From Lingula anatina (lineage: Eukaryota > Brachiopoda > Lingulata > Lingulida > Lingulidae): a DNA stretch of 64,000 nucleotides. The stretch lies in contig NW_019774480.1 in the NCBI RefSeq assembly GCF_001039355.2, forward strand, positions 501,740 to 565,739, read 5' to 3'. The position numbers and the translations under genes are program-made. Shown here piece after piece: positions 22,201 to 33,967 of the stretch (its first letter is position 1; every line of letters starts with the position of its first letter). The notes under the pieces were generated by a model, which worked only from the letters and a program-made list of their open reading frames with translations, was not told where the DNA came from and made no database searches.

Positions 22201-22382
22201 AGGGCAACAGTTCAAAACAAAGCACCAAGTGGCGTGATCTCAGTCAGGCGGAAAAGCCTTCAAAACACGTGAACACCGAGGCCCTGCGGTCACCTACCGA
22301 CTGCTGTAATCAAACCCCAGATACGGCAGATCCATATGAAACACTCAAAACAGCGTCTGCATCTTGCTGTTGACACAGTCAT
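19265..22382 (-). CDS. TMEM72: TMEM72-like four-transmembrane protein (gene span, 3' end not found)
   Basis: Five spliced exons give about 154 residues with four hydrophobic segments: CFIWICRIWGLITAV, FYLIGAAFIMTFLETV, GIFYLILCIPCFI and GVMMIISAIFYCI. Order, spacing and local motifs follow vertebrate TMEM72 as I recall it: IGVE-A at the end of the first segment, FYL-x-GAA in the second, FxxP-x-xVW between the third and fourth, and a basic tail. All exon phases join. Vertebrate TMEM72 has a longer cytoplasmic C-terminus; here only a possible 15-nt exon follows and no stop is identified before the repeat and gap. Function is unknown. The assignment rests on remembered sequence, not a search. 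Confidence 0.68.
20341..20434 (-). CDS. TMEM72: TMEM72-like exon 5 (TM4)
   Basis: 94-bp exon, acceptor TTCTGTAG and donor GTAAGT, encoding VMMIISAIFYCIKSIKIR then QDNINTIEETYD. It is TM4 followed by a basic cytosolic stretch. Phase 1 in, phase 2 out. Confidence 0.72.
21024..21163 (-). CDS. TMEM72: TMEM72-like exon 4 (TM3)
   Basis: 140-bp exon, acceptor GACTAG and donor GTTAGT. It encodes RRPPSCGVKFWSWVMWF, DNWKKGIFYLILCIPCF and IQPQEVWMAIIS. Phase 2 in, phase 1 out. The W-rich stretch before TM3 and PQEVW after it are the strongest family matches. Confidence 0.75.
21460..21543 (-). CDS. TMEM72: TMEM72-like exon 3 (TM2)
   Basis: 84-bp exon, acceptor TTTTCAG and donor GTAAGT, encoding GAAFIMTFLETVFLTNLC and VLACTERDSP. 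Phase 2 in, phase 2 out. Confidence 0.7.
21783..21843 (-). CDS. TMEM72: TMEM72-like exon 2
   Basis: 61-bp exon, acceptor TTTTCCAG and donor GTAAGT, encoding GLWGIGVEAAFRHHPLGFYL. It is phase 1 in and phase 2 out and lies between TM1 and TM2. Confidence 0.7.
22298..22382 (-). CDS. TMEM72: TMEM72-like exon 1 (start codon, TM1)
   Basis: The ATG at 22382 starts MTVSTARCRRCFECFIWIC and continues RIWGLITAV, ending in phase 1 at GTAGGT. The frame stays open upstream with another ATG at 22505, so a longer N-terminus is possible; this start was chosen because it leaves the short N-terminus usual in the family. Confidence 0.65.
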
Positions 22383-24049
22383 CTTTCTAAAAACATTTGG
22401 CACTATTTCGCGCCCTCCATCTGTACTCAGCAACTCACCGGATGTAAATAATCGATATTTGGTCGAAAGATGGCAGCACATTCTAGTGCAAGATAAGATG
22501 GTCATTCAACTCCGTGTCTCACCTAACACATTCAAATGAAAAACGAGGCGAGTTAAAAATTAAAATCCTTGTGGGGTTTTGTTTGTTTGTTTGTTTGACG
22601 TTTAGCCCATCTTCTTCTATAAGTTGTTTTCCCTAGAGTTTTTTTTGCTCAAAATACAAGACTGAAATTATCATGATATGAAATTAGAGTGAAGATATAA
22701 AAAAATTATATATACAGTACTGTATACTTACTTAAAATATACTCTGTTATGTCATATGAGCACTGAAATGGTCCCAGTCTTTCATGTCTCATTTCTATTC
22801 AAAATACGAAGTTAAAATTAAGAAACAAAAATTTTGTTTACGGCGTGTGGCATCAGTGTTTTTCTTTTTGCCATTTATTTATGCCAGTCAATGGTTAACT
22901 TCATATTTAATCAACGTTACAAATGCCAGTTTTATAATATGATGATCAATTTTCTCACAACGTGTACAAAACAAGGACGACAAAAACGAGGTACTTGTGG
23001 GTTTTATTAAAATCTTATATTAATTTCATCAATTTGCAGTATCTAATTGCTATCCCCCCCCCCCTTCCCCGTCCCTATCTTCTTTTTTTTCTGTTGAAGC
23101 ATTCACGACCTCTACGAAGCTTTTTTATCCTTTCAGCGGGTAGAACCAAAGAAAATCCTAACTGTCTGTTAAATATTACCACTTGCTAATTTTCATCTTT
23201 GCCCTTGGTTCACAAAATCCCAGTTTTAAAAATTAAATGTGCAACGCTATGGACTTGACGAAGATTATAATGATTCTGCCAGTGATCCGAAGGTTTGAGG
23301 TTTTTTTACTGAGACTATCAATAAGAAAGACCAGAAAGCTAACAAAACGATGCAACAGGTCACGAACAGACAGTCATGTTTCCGATTTACACATCACCGC
23401 AATAGGAGAGTATTTTATAACGCATGCACTAGGCCCTATAGTATTAGGAACAACTTCACAATTTTTCGCACTGAAGTATTACGCAATTGAAAAGCCACAT
23501 ATTAAGGAAAAGTTTGTTTTCTTTTGAAGTATTTTGAAGTATTTTGTATAACAAAATATTTTTATGATTAGCTTCAAATATAAAGCCGTAAATTTTGCCA
23601 TGTGAGTGGAAAATATCTCAGATGAAACGAATATCTCTATATTATTTCGACTTGTGCAGTAGCAATGTTGTATTAATTAATCTGATAGTATTCTGTTCTT
23701 GATAAATAAAACACACTACCTAATGGGATTAGTCTCTTTAAAGCAGAGAGAACGTTAGTGAAAGTAAAATTAAATCAAGCGAAGTTAGCATTAAAAGAAA
23801 ATGAAAGGATTTTCGACTCACATTATCAGTGAGATCCAAATATAGTTTAATCTACTGTGATGTGTAAATTGATTTTATTAGCCGTGAACTGTGATCACTG
23901 CCCCAATGCAATAGGACCCTCCTACATATCATCCGATATATACACGCACGCATACATATCCGGCTGTGCTGGGAGAAAGGTGTGTAATAGTACATGCACT
24001 GTCAAATAATTTACAACTTTTACCTAAAAGACCAAACCTTGAACCTCCC

Positions 24050-24380
24050 CAAAGGTTTATCTGTGGGAGTATCTCAAAAACAATTTGCACCAGAACAGCC
24101 CTCAGGTGATTGGTGAACTGTGGAGAGCAATCACAGTAGAATCAGGAAAATCCCGAAGGAGCAATTATGTTTGCGAAATTGACATTTTTTTCGCAACATA
24201 TGCAAGTGTGCATCCAATGCCTCAGAAGCCATTTGGAGCATTGTTTTTACGCATGGTATCAAGAAAATTGAAACTTTGGGGAATGATCATACACATATTA
24301 AAGTTTAAGTCAAGCAAATTTCTTGAAACTTGATGGACTTTATTAAAAAAAAAATTTTTTTTTTGACCACCCTGTATTAT
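24050..24380 (+). mobile_element. Possible degenerate transposase C-terminal fragment
   Basis: In shifting frames the plus strand shows fragments such as VCIQCLRSHLEH, reminiscent of the C-terminal histidine motif of Tc1/mariner- or IS630-like transposases. It is followed by a poly-A/poly-T stretch and TTTTGACCACCCTGTA, an end motif seen on many transposons. No intact frame remains. Confidence 0.28.
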
Positions 24381-27300
24381 GATAGACCAAATTTGAATCT
24401 ATATACTGTAGTTAATACTTCTCTGAATTAATTTTGCACTCGTCTTTATTCTATATAATACTGGTATCGGGTATGTTTAAAAAGAGTATAGATGAAAACT
24501 GTTTGTATGTGTATAACAAGTAAATTAAAACAAAGGGACGAACGTGGGATATCCTGCAAAAGAATGCCATTCTGACATTGCTGGTGAGTTTAACAGTTTT
24601 GTACTGTGCGTATAGTCGATTTTCAAGGCCAAAAATACCCATGGATATCTGCATTGACTGACGAGTTCAAGCAGCGCTTACGATTTATTAGGTAAAATTA
24701 ATTTTAGATCAAGAGTACAAATGAAATGTCACTACCTAAAAACGAAGCCAAAAGTAAGAAGGAGAAGATTTAAAATAAAGTCATTTCCGTGTTCTTCTTC
24801 TCTAAGTGTTTTGAAAATGTGCAATGGAAGACAAATAAGATTTATATTCGATCGCAAATTATACCTTAATCCTTGTTTCAAACCACTTCTTGCTTCGCTA
24901 TTTACTGCTGTAAGCGGGTAACATGTATAAAGTCACTTACAATCTATATGGACAGTTTTTCAAAAAAGCAATTTGCTGTGCTGATCCAAATAGTGATATC
25001 ATTGCTGCAGTTTTATCAAGTCAAGTCAATTTTCTCTGGCATAAAGTACATATGATACGATTGTAATACCGACCTCGTTTTGTGTACTCTTCTACGTAGT
25101 GTCAGAGTAGAGGTTGGGATTGCACTGTAAGCTGTAATACATGTACAGTGTTCATGAATTTTACATCACACAATGTTCACTTCCCACATGTATCCAGCAT
25201 TATCTGTAGAGGATAGAAACGAACGAACAGACATTTAACGAAGCTCTGTTGGTTATCATTTCTTACTGACTGTTTTAAAATTATATCTTCAATATCGCTC
25301 TAATTACAGCCGTAATTATAAGCTCATTTTATATATGTGATATATATTCATATATATATATATATATATATAACTCAATTAGGCTGAATGCACCGTTTAG
25401 ATATTTATATATTTTGCGGTATTGTATGTGACACTTGACTATTACAGAATGTAATCTTCTCTTTGCCACTGATATTTATGTAGGCTTTCTTTATCAATAA
25501 CGAAAGGGCACCCGTCAAGGACTGTTACATTTGCTTAAATCTATTATATTTTTGCAACGGCGTGCGTGAGAAAATGTAATACAGTTGTTTTCTGAAAAAA
25601 ATCATACTGGAAATTAAGTGTCCCACACGCCCTACTTAATGGATATTTCACTCGCATGAAGTCCGTCATGGGCCCTTAGGGCAATTACATAATTGCACTC
25701 GGTTGAGTTGTCAAGAACAGAGCGGCAATAACATCACATAACATAATCTTAAGGGTCATTTTAAAGCAATTGCTTTAATATCTTGTCTATCAGGGCATAT
25801 CATCGTCACATAGCCTGAAAAATAATGATGAGATCAAGTGTAAGGGCTTGCTTATGCATTCATTTGTTTAAGCTTTCAGCGTTACGACATCAAAACAGAG
25901 TAGGAAAAAAAAACAGGATATGAGAGGGTGCAACAGAAAATTATTTTAAAAAAACTCAAAGTGACTCTTATCTGAATTAGAAAGCATGTTTCAAGAATTT
26001 ACACACTTCTTTACTGATTATAATTTTGGTTTTAAGATATTTGATATTATGCACAATTATTAAATTGAAAATGGACATACGAGGAGAAGGTGAAATTCGT
26101 CTTCTGTATCGTTCAGGATAAGGAGTTCCATTTTCTATTTCTTTATATTTTATTGTTGGAGAACCTCCCTTGTTCTGCTGCTTATTTGTGGGATAAAAGT
26201 CTTTTTTCTTTCTTTCTTTTATTTTAATCTATATATCTTTGGGGGATATTGGCAATTCTTCAAAACATATAAAGAAACATTACGCTTTAGGTGGATAGAA
26301 GATGCAGAAAGCACAATGTCAGAAAAAAAAATATTGACTTGACTCGAGAACCTGAAGACAAAGCAATAAAAACTCGAAACCAGTAAAATGCTCGCCAAGC
26401 GATTTTCTTGAAAGCTATACCATTCCGTTTTCTTGCAATTAATCTTTGGCCCATGTAGTTAAAGGAAAGTTAAACTTATTATAAACGAGATGTGATCCCA
26501 TTTGTTTTCACAAACACAGACCTTCCATCCCCAAGACGCCAACGCAATTCATTAGAGAGCCTCGTACAGACACGAACTCGGGATTTACCACAGCTGTGAT
26601 AGCGAGCGATCAATTCTTTTCTTAACAGTGAGAGCCACGAGTACGACTCCCTGTCGGCGACTCAGATTTCATGCGAATCTATTATAAGATGTTATATGTG
26701 GAGATGGCCCTAGCCTATCCTAAAACGTACACCAAATCGCTTCCTGGCACGCCTGAAAACTGATGAAGAAAACCGTTTGCTTGAACTTAACAAATGTGTT
26801 TTCCAATTTGCTTATATCCATTATGATCCTTATTTTGTTTGAATCTTTTAGTAGGCCTACAGACTACTAGTCAAAAGGTGTCAGTTTATGGCCTCTGTTG
26901 TGTTACAGCAAGTGGACCAATCGCTGGAAGTGTTTGCAATTGTATGTTTAAAAAAAGCTGGCTCCAGGGTATGGTGGAATGACTTGGTATTTTCAAATTA
27001 TAACCAGGGGAAGAACCGAAGGCGCAATGTACCGATAATAGAAGAAAGTTGGATTAGTATGCGGCATGTTCCTGAATAATATCAATAACCGTGTTGCTAC
27101 ATTTGCTGCTTTTTATCAATATCTGAACCAAATACAAGAAAGTTGAATAAGTGAACTTTCTGCATAAAGGCATTTTATGAAGAGGGAATGAAATTCACCA
27201 AGGGCAAAAGAGACAATTAAGTTAATTAGTTTTATGGTTGTAATTATACGATTATTTGTATGTCCCATAAATTATATCCAAAACTGTCGATTGTTTTGTG

Positions 27301-27434
27301 ACCTTCAAAGAAATAAACAGTGGTTGCAATTGACTGAAAATAGTGAAGGTTTTAATACAATTAATACCGACATAACCAGCAAATCAGCGTTCCCCTGACT
27401 ACTTCCTTAAAATAGGTACATAGATTTGTTATTA

Positions 27435-27442
<8 letters not shown>

Positions 27443-27511
<69 letters not shown>
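27443..27511. repeat. (AT)n microsatellite
   Basis: An uninterrupted AT tract of about 34 units, preceded by poly-A. Confidence 0.95.
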
Positions 27512-27516
<5 letters not shown>

Positions 27517-30204
27517 CTTATTAAAATATTTTTGTCACTTTTAACACTTAAAGGGCCCACTCGTTGTACTTGCGTTCAAGTCTTGGAAGTTCAGAAAAAG
27601 ACATGAGTATATCTGTTTCTTTTATTTCCTTTTTTTATTTGAAAACTTTAACCGTCAAACAAAAATTATCTGAGAAACTGAAAGTCCTGAGACTAATTGC
27701 CTCATGGCTGTCTCGCCACTATGACGAACAGGTAACAAATGTGTCTCTAGGATTACCTCTACCTCACTTCTATTACTCAAATGCAATAAATCTCTACCAG
27801 AAAAAAATCGATACTTTTTCTTCCAGTTATGCAAGCAGTCGGGCAACCACACGCCCTATTCACGAATGCTTCTTTTTAACAGCCTTTAAACGTAATTTAC
27901 CGTTGCAAAAAAATGAGTAATTGTGTGCGAATATGCCAATAAATGATGCCACAATTAATGACTTTCATTTAATCCGTAATGGTAGCTTTTTAGCCTTTAG
28001 GTGATGTGCAGCCATATTGAATATAGATACCCACTTAGTACATCTCTTCAAGAGTTACAGATCCTGTATCTGATTTCCTAATTTTTCATTTACAAAAAGT
28101 GTATTTGACCCTCTAGTTTACAGAACCTGCTATAATTTTCTGAGTTTCTGAATTATTGTATTTGGTCATCTAGGCTACGTAGTGTTTCATCATTTTAAAT
28201 GACATTTTTAAAAGATGCAGATTTTATAACTGACGCACTAGTAGGTATTTTTAATTTTTTTAAAACTCTGATTGATGTCAGAAAAGCTTGTCAGAAAACC
28301 AAGTATAATTAATACTTAATCAATTTAAAAAGCCATCAGAATACGAAGTTGTGTAATAAGTTTAAATAATTTTCTTTTCGTTGTTACGCTCTTTCGTTTG
28401 TCTTTCGATTACCCGTAACCCAAGAACGCTATTACGCGTGGCCTTAAATATGAAATCGGTCTTTCAAGCGGAGCGAGTGTCGTTAAGTTGATCCTGGAAA
28501 CCGTGGGAGGACATTTTGCTGGAAACCTCCATCAAACATATTAACTTGAAAGCACTGCCACTATGCATCAGGTAACAAGATGGTGGTTGCAAGAGTAGTT
28601 GAGAATCTAACGACCCATGCATTGGTTGAATTATCATAATATGTTAGCTAGGAAATTAATTTGCCTTCATATAGTTCTATGGACCACCGCCAGTAGAACT
28701 ATTTCTGCCATTACCCCGCTGTTATCATGCCCGAACTATACATTTAGGCAGGCTTCTAGCTAGTTGCGGGATTCCAAGTAAATGCGGATCCGAGCAGACG
28801 ATAGCTATATGCAAAGTCCAGCAGTGCAGCAGACGATCGGGATTACTGCGGATTCCGTGTGGATACTGAACTGAGGTAAGCTGGACGGAGATCAATGGGG
28901 CCAACAATTAAATAACATTGTCGCGGAGATTGCAAGTATCACATAACACTGTCATTTCGCATCGCTGAAAGGCAATATCTGGGTAACTTAAAAAGAACGA
29001 AGGGAAACAGGGAATAAAGAAATACATTTCAGTTGCCAAGCTCAGAGGAGTAAAATCACTATTGACATTCGATATAAAAAAACACTGAGGACACAGATCT
29101 AGATATAAATTTGGAACCAGAGAACGGATGAGAACGGATTTCTTGAAGCAATCCCAGTTCAAACAGTACAAGACAGTCATAATAAACTCTGACATTGCTA
29201 CTTGTCTAAAACTACTTGTTTTGGTTTTATCCTGATTATGATTTATAGCAACGCTCCATGATTTGAAGATGGTGTACACCTCACAGCTGCACCGGAAGGC
29301 TGTAACACCCACAAGCAACTAACAGATTATTTTATTCTTGGAAAAATGTAGGTCTATAAATAATTAACATACAGTGCGTATTCCCAACGGTGTGCTCGTT
29401 GTGGCGTTCAACCACCTTCCAGCAGATTATGTGTACAGATCGATTACAGGTGAAACATAAAGAGCACTTCCATTATCTCCGTGACAGTCACATAGTACAT
29501 ATCTTGTGCAAACAATAACAATAACAATAATGACAATGAGGATGCATTAATTTTGCTGGCACTGTTTGGCACGATGCGTATCGATCTGATCTTTTGGCTC
29601 CAGACCATTTAACGTTGTTAGAAGCACACTTGCCGTGAGACCAGGGATGCACTAGCTTGCAAGTGTATATCCAAACAAAAAAAAAAACTTTCTGGATAAA
29701 ACTGTAAGAAAATGTGAGAGGAGGTTTTACAACGCCAAAACAAAGGCATCCTAGGCTTGCATATGACCCGCTTTGTGTGCAGCAGGCAAGTTACACAGAG
29801 ATATGTCATATTGTTGCGTAGATATTGGGACCACAAACACCAGATGCGCTCAAATATATTGAATTTTTCCTAGTGTGGCCTCGGCTGATAAACTATCCAC
29901 TGCCTGTAACGTTATACAAATGCCATTGAAATGGGGTATTGGATTTTGATTGGTTTCTCTCGACGGGTTTTCACAAATGGATAGCGAAACCGAAGCGATT
30001 TCATTTTAACATACCAATAAACGCTAACTTCTTTGCTCCTCAGGGTAGGTAGGACAAAACCAGATGCAATGGCACCAGCTGATTAACCCAGAAAACAAAA
30101 TTGCCGCCTTAATAATATATTACAAAGAAATAGATAAACAGCGCTCGTGTGAGTCAGGGTAACAGGAACTGAAGTTCTCATGCATTTGTCAAGAAAAAAC
30201 TTTC

Positions 30205-31047
30205 ATGAACGCGGTGAGGTCATCCGAGCAACGCTATTACGCACTGAGACAATGCATGTGGCGATTTTACGTTGAAAAGATACATAGGGAGAACCAACTT
30301 ACTGAACGCCGTTTACGACGGAATAAGTTACGCCATGTCGTACACGGATTTGACCGCGTCCATAGCTTAGCTCGTGTTCTAGCCATACCGTCTTACATTA
30401 TACTGGGATTCGGTGTCTTGATGACCATAGCTAGCTATATATCTATATTTGGAGAAAACACAGTGTTTTGGCACAAGAAAGAGATCTTCAAAATCGCAGG
30501 GCCGGTTCTTCTGCTTTCTGGCTGTGCGATGAGCATAGTTTCGTACCTTCTTCTCAAACGTAGCCAGACCGGAGTTCGGCGCATTGCCACAAGTGCCAGC
30601 ATGGAAACATGTAGCACATATTTTTCATATATGAGTATATACAGTAAAGAGAGCACGAAACGGCTCGAAAGGGAGCTTACGCGGTGCTCGACGCTCTCAG
30701 GTAGTTCCAGCCATATGCACGCTTTAGACCCGCGTTTGGCAGCGCAGCGGCACCAAAATGCATTCTCTGCATCAGCAGGGAAACCAAAAAGCTGCCAAAA
30801 AAGTGGAAGACAAAAAAGACTAGCCAATATTTCAGTTCAGGAATGGCTTGAAAATGCCCAATTGACGAGTGAGCAACAAACGGAACAGATAGAACAGGCA
30901 AAGACAGGCGACAGTGAATTACCTTTAATACTACAATCATGTTCCGATTCTGCAATCACAAAACTGCCAACAGAAAACATACACAAGGAGAGCGGTTGCG
31001 ATGAACACGCCATATTTGAAGTTATGCCACGAGGGACGCCGGTGTAA
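30205..31047 (+). CDS. Intronless two-pass membrane protein, TMEM200-like architecture
   Basis: A 280-residue open frame with an in-frame TAA 45 bases upstream (30160-30162), so the ATG at 30205 is the first possible start. The N-terminal 60 residues are strongly basic (ERRLRRNKLR). Two hydrophobic segments follow, about residues 64-85 (SYIILGFGVLMTIASYISI) and 97-118 (AGPVLLLSGCAMSIVSYLLL), then a long polar Ser/Gln-rich tail. A basic N-terminus, two close TMs with K-x-x-GP before the second, and a long tail recall the TMEM200 family, also encoded by a single coding exon in vertebrates. The similarity is modest. Both termini would lie in the cytosol if TMEM200-like. Clear coding bias compared with its flanks makes a real gene likely. 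Confidence 0.65.
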   Translation: MNAVRSSEQRYYALRQCMWRFYVEKIHRENQLTERRLRRNKLRHVVHGFDRVHSLARVLAIPSYIILGFGVLMTIASYISIFGENTVFWHKKEIFKIAGPVLLLSGCAMSIVSYLLLKRSQTGVRRIATSASMETCSTYFSYMSIYSKESTKRLERELTRCSTLSGSSSHMHALDPRLAAQRHQNAFSASAGKPKSCQKSGRQKRLANISVQEWLENAQLTSEQQTEQIEQAKTGDSELPLILQSCSDSAITKLPTENIHKESGCDEHAIFEVMPRGTPV

Positions 31048-31396
31048 AATCTCAATCAATTTCTGTTTCTTGCCTTTTCAGCTTTGTAATAATTTCACTC
31101 TAAATGTGATGTTATTTTACACATTAAACGGTACGTTCTTCAAAGATGTATTAGAACAGCGTGGCAATAAGCGAATCTCTCGATGATCTCGACATCTGAT
31201 TCCACCACCGATGGCTTGGATGCGGATTAAAAAAAAAACACTGTTATCCACCAGAATTAGAGTTATATGTTAAAAAATAGCTACGCTCTGCATATACCAA
31301 AGATTTATTTAGGAAAGGGCGGTTTGAATGTGTATGGGGGAAATGAGTAAGGGATACGTATTCAGACAATGGTGCTGAAGTATCCATTTCCTTATT

Positions 31397-31429
<33 letters not shown>

Positions 31430-31943
31430 GTAAGCATATGCACTATTCTTATCATGTCTTTGGGGTTTAAGATGTGACTTCTCATAAAATTCATGGAACA
31501 TTGTTTTAATTATATAGTTTGCGAGAATTGATACGTTTATTAATATCTGAGAAAATGATCATTGGATGACTAATGGAAATGACATTTATTTCCAGAATTA
31601 CTGATGTATAACGAATGACATTTAGAAAATGTAATTTGGCCAGTAAAGAAGTGATAATTGAGTGTCATTCAAAAGATATTTGCAGTGTATATATATTTTT
31701 TGTCGTTATAATGTTTACCAATGTGCCGGCCGTATAAGTTCGAATATGTTATTTGCCAAGTTCTCTTATGAGGATATCTTAAGTTCAGATTCTGAAAGTA
31801 ACACTTCCGAGACGACATTAAGTCTTCTTGGCTGTGGATCCCCAAGTGCAAGTTCGATTATATACCATTTATGTATCTTCAAGTTGAGAGTAGCAGGGGA
31901 GATAACTCGCAAGAGTTTTCTGTGAAATCGGTGCATAAACATG

Positions 31944-31979
<36 letters not shown>

Positions 31980-32689
31980 GCACGCACACACACGCAGACA
32001 CACACATATCGGGTGGTTAAAGAAACCATCGGGCGTAAGATGTTAATCGCTTAAACTTCTAATAAAATAATCAATCACAATGCAATCAGATTGCCTGTGG
32101 AGCATGTGTTTGACTCAATACGTGTCGTGCTGTCAAGGTAGAGCGATATGGTGATGCTTTGACAGATTATTCCAAGATATTCCTGCATAGGGAAGATCCG
32201 CCTTGTCGCTCAAATGGCGCTCTTTGTGTGCACCGTCTCACTATCAGTAAAATGGACGCCAGAAAAATGGTGCTTAACCCTTTTGCCTCAAGGTTCGATT
32301 TAAATAATGATAAAAATAGTAAGTGTTAAAAATGTGAAAAATGGTGTAATATTGCAACAGAACATTGTAACTGCGATTTCAGTATATTTTAATTAAGACA
32401 AAGAGTATTGTTCAACTAGCTCATAAGCGTTTTATTGTAATTTCATGTTCTACATTCAAGTAACATTATATTTGGGGATTTTCTTTTCATTTGGGTTCCT
32501 TCTGGTGGTCAATTGTGAATTTGGTAAATTATCGGCAATTCATATAGGGAAAAGCAAATGCCGTGTTTAAGGAAGAGTGGATTAGAGAAGGTTCGCAGAG
32601 TCACCCAAAGGCAATGTTGTGCCATGAAGTTAGCTCGTCATCAAGTTATCTCACATAGCTGTCACGAACCCGAATGACGTCATCTATTC

Positions 32690-33370
32690 TTCAAGGAACT
32701 AACTCCACCAGTTTCAGCAGTTTGCTGACGAATCTGTGGCTGAGATAAGCCCAGTCCTTGACAAAAGCCAGCATCGACCCATTAAGTGTCGGACCGTACT
32801 CCCCTCTTTACAGCACAGTTCCCTATGGGGTTCACATCAAGGGGAAAATCAAGCAAGGCTACTTGCTTAATTTTTTGGCCATTAAAGAATTACTTCCTTC
32901 CGTGGGCTAGAGGAGGTGGAGCATTATCATTTCGATTTTGGCCCAGAAAGTTAGCCTACAGCTAAAACGAGCTGTAGCATGGGGCACCATTTCTGTCACC
33001 AGAGCTTGCATGTAGACGTTGCCATCTACGATTTTTTCTGAGGAGCAGCAGATTAGTTCCATCTTCATAAGGAATGGAAACCCAAAGGTGGATAGAAACA
33101 CCACCTGGGACACAGTTTCCACCTCACAGTCTTCACCAAACATCTTCCAAACTTGACACGAAGAATGGAGTTGGCGAACAACACCATGCAGAAGGAACCT
33201 TGCTTTATCGACATGCTTTCAATGACACATTTTGGGCTTTATGGCGAGACATTGCCATCCTTCAAATATGCTGGACAAAACTGATTAACACCAGTGTCTG
33301 GGCCATAAATGTATCGGTGGCCTGCCATTCTGCTAAATGCTGTTACACGGGGTACACAACTCTATAAGGC
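32690..33370 (-). pseudogene. Decayed Tc1/mariner-like transposase relic
   Basis: On the minus strand, broken frames read KMELICCSSEKIVDGNVYMQ and ALVTEMVPHATARF. A frameshift then gives QNRNDNAPPPLAHGRK, matching the DNAPxH region around the second catalytic Asp of Tc1/mariner DDE transposases. Stops and frame changes show it is inactive. Terminal repeats were not identified, so the ends are approximate. Confidence 0.48.
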
Positions 33371-33622
33371 GTATCTTACATAATATTACTCAAAATATTC
33401 TGTCCTTTTTCGCAACATAAAAGTTGTTTAATTGGTCAAAGCTACCGACAGCTTTATCAAAGGCTTTTTGAAATTACCACAGTGAACTTTGGCTTAATGA
33501 TTATAGCTTTAATTTCCCACGTATTTATTTTATCTTTTTTTAGCAAGGGTGCACTTTATAGCCTCTATCCCTTCCCCTCCAGACTTACATTGGTCAAGTA
33601 GGCTACTGTACTGTGCAGTGTA

Positions 33623-33967
33623 TTAAAGGGATAATAACTCTTCGTTTTGGCCAAAAAATGAATTTTCCTGGAGTAAACAACAATTTTCCCGTACTTACCA
33701 ATAGTTAATGAATCCATTTTTACATTCAAAGTTAGTCCCTGTTTTTTTTCTAAAAAGTTTGGTTTTTTGTTAAAATCTCTTAAGAGATTATAACAGAGCA
33801 TAGCCATCAATGGAGGTCACGTGGTCTGAAGACAAGCTCGGATATCAGAATAATAGCTTTAACTGCTGTTTTTGTCGTAAAACAGAATATATTATATTTC
33901 TATGAGTTATTCACAATGTTTTTATTGTGAAATATAGACCTCTTACAAAGAGTTATTATCCCTTTAA
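33623..33967. mobile_element. piggyBac-type MITE (TTAA, AGGGATAATAACTCTT inverted ends)
   Basis: TTAA then AGGGATAATAACTCTT at the left and AAGAGTTATTATCCCT then TTAA at the right: nearly perfect inverted ends with a TTAA target duplication, the signature of piggyBac-type non-autonomous elements. A diverged full-length copy is at 54245-54614. The interior has no coding frame. Confidence 0.75.

Larger units (their letters stand above)
22540..30100. other. Intergenic region, no convincing gene
   Basis: AT-rich sequence with only short random-looking frames. Upstream of the TMEM72-like start it should contain that gene's promoter, but no clear elements stand out. It includes a (TA)n tract at 25346-25372, a long (AT)n tract at 27443-27511 and a transposon-like fragment near 24.1-24.4 kb. 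Confidence 0.6.

Noticed and set aside
27564-27920. 118-residue plus-strand frame
   Set aside because: Composition typical of random AT-rich sequence, no motifs, no splice context.
28908-29318. 136-residue minus-strand frame
   Set aside because: No domain, no coding-like bias and no neighbouring exons.
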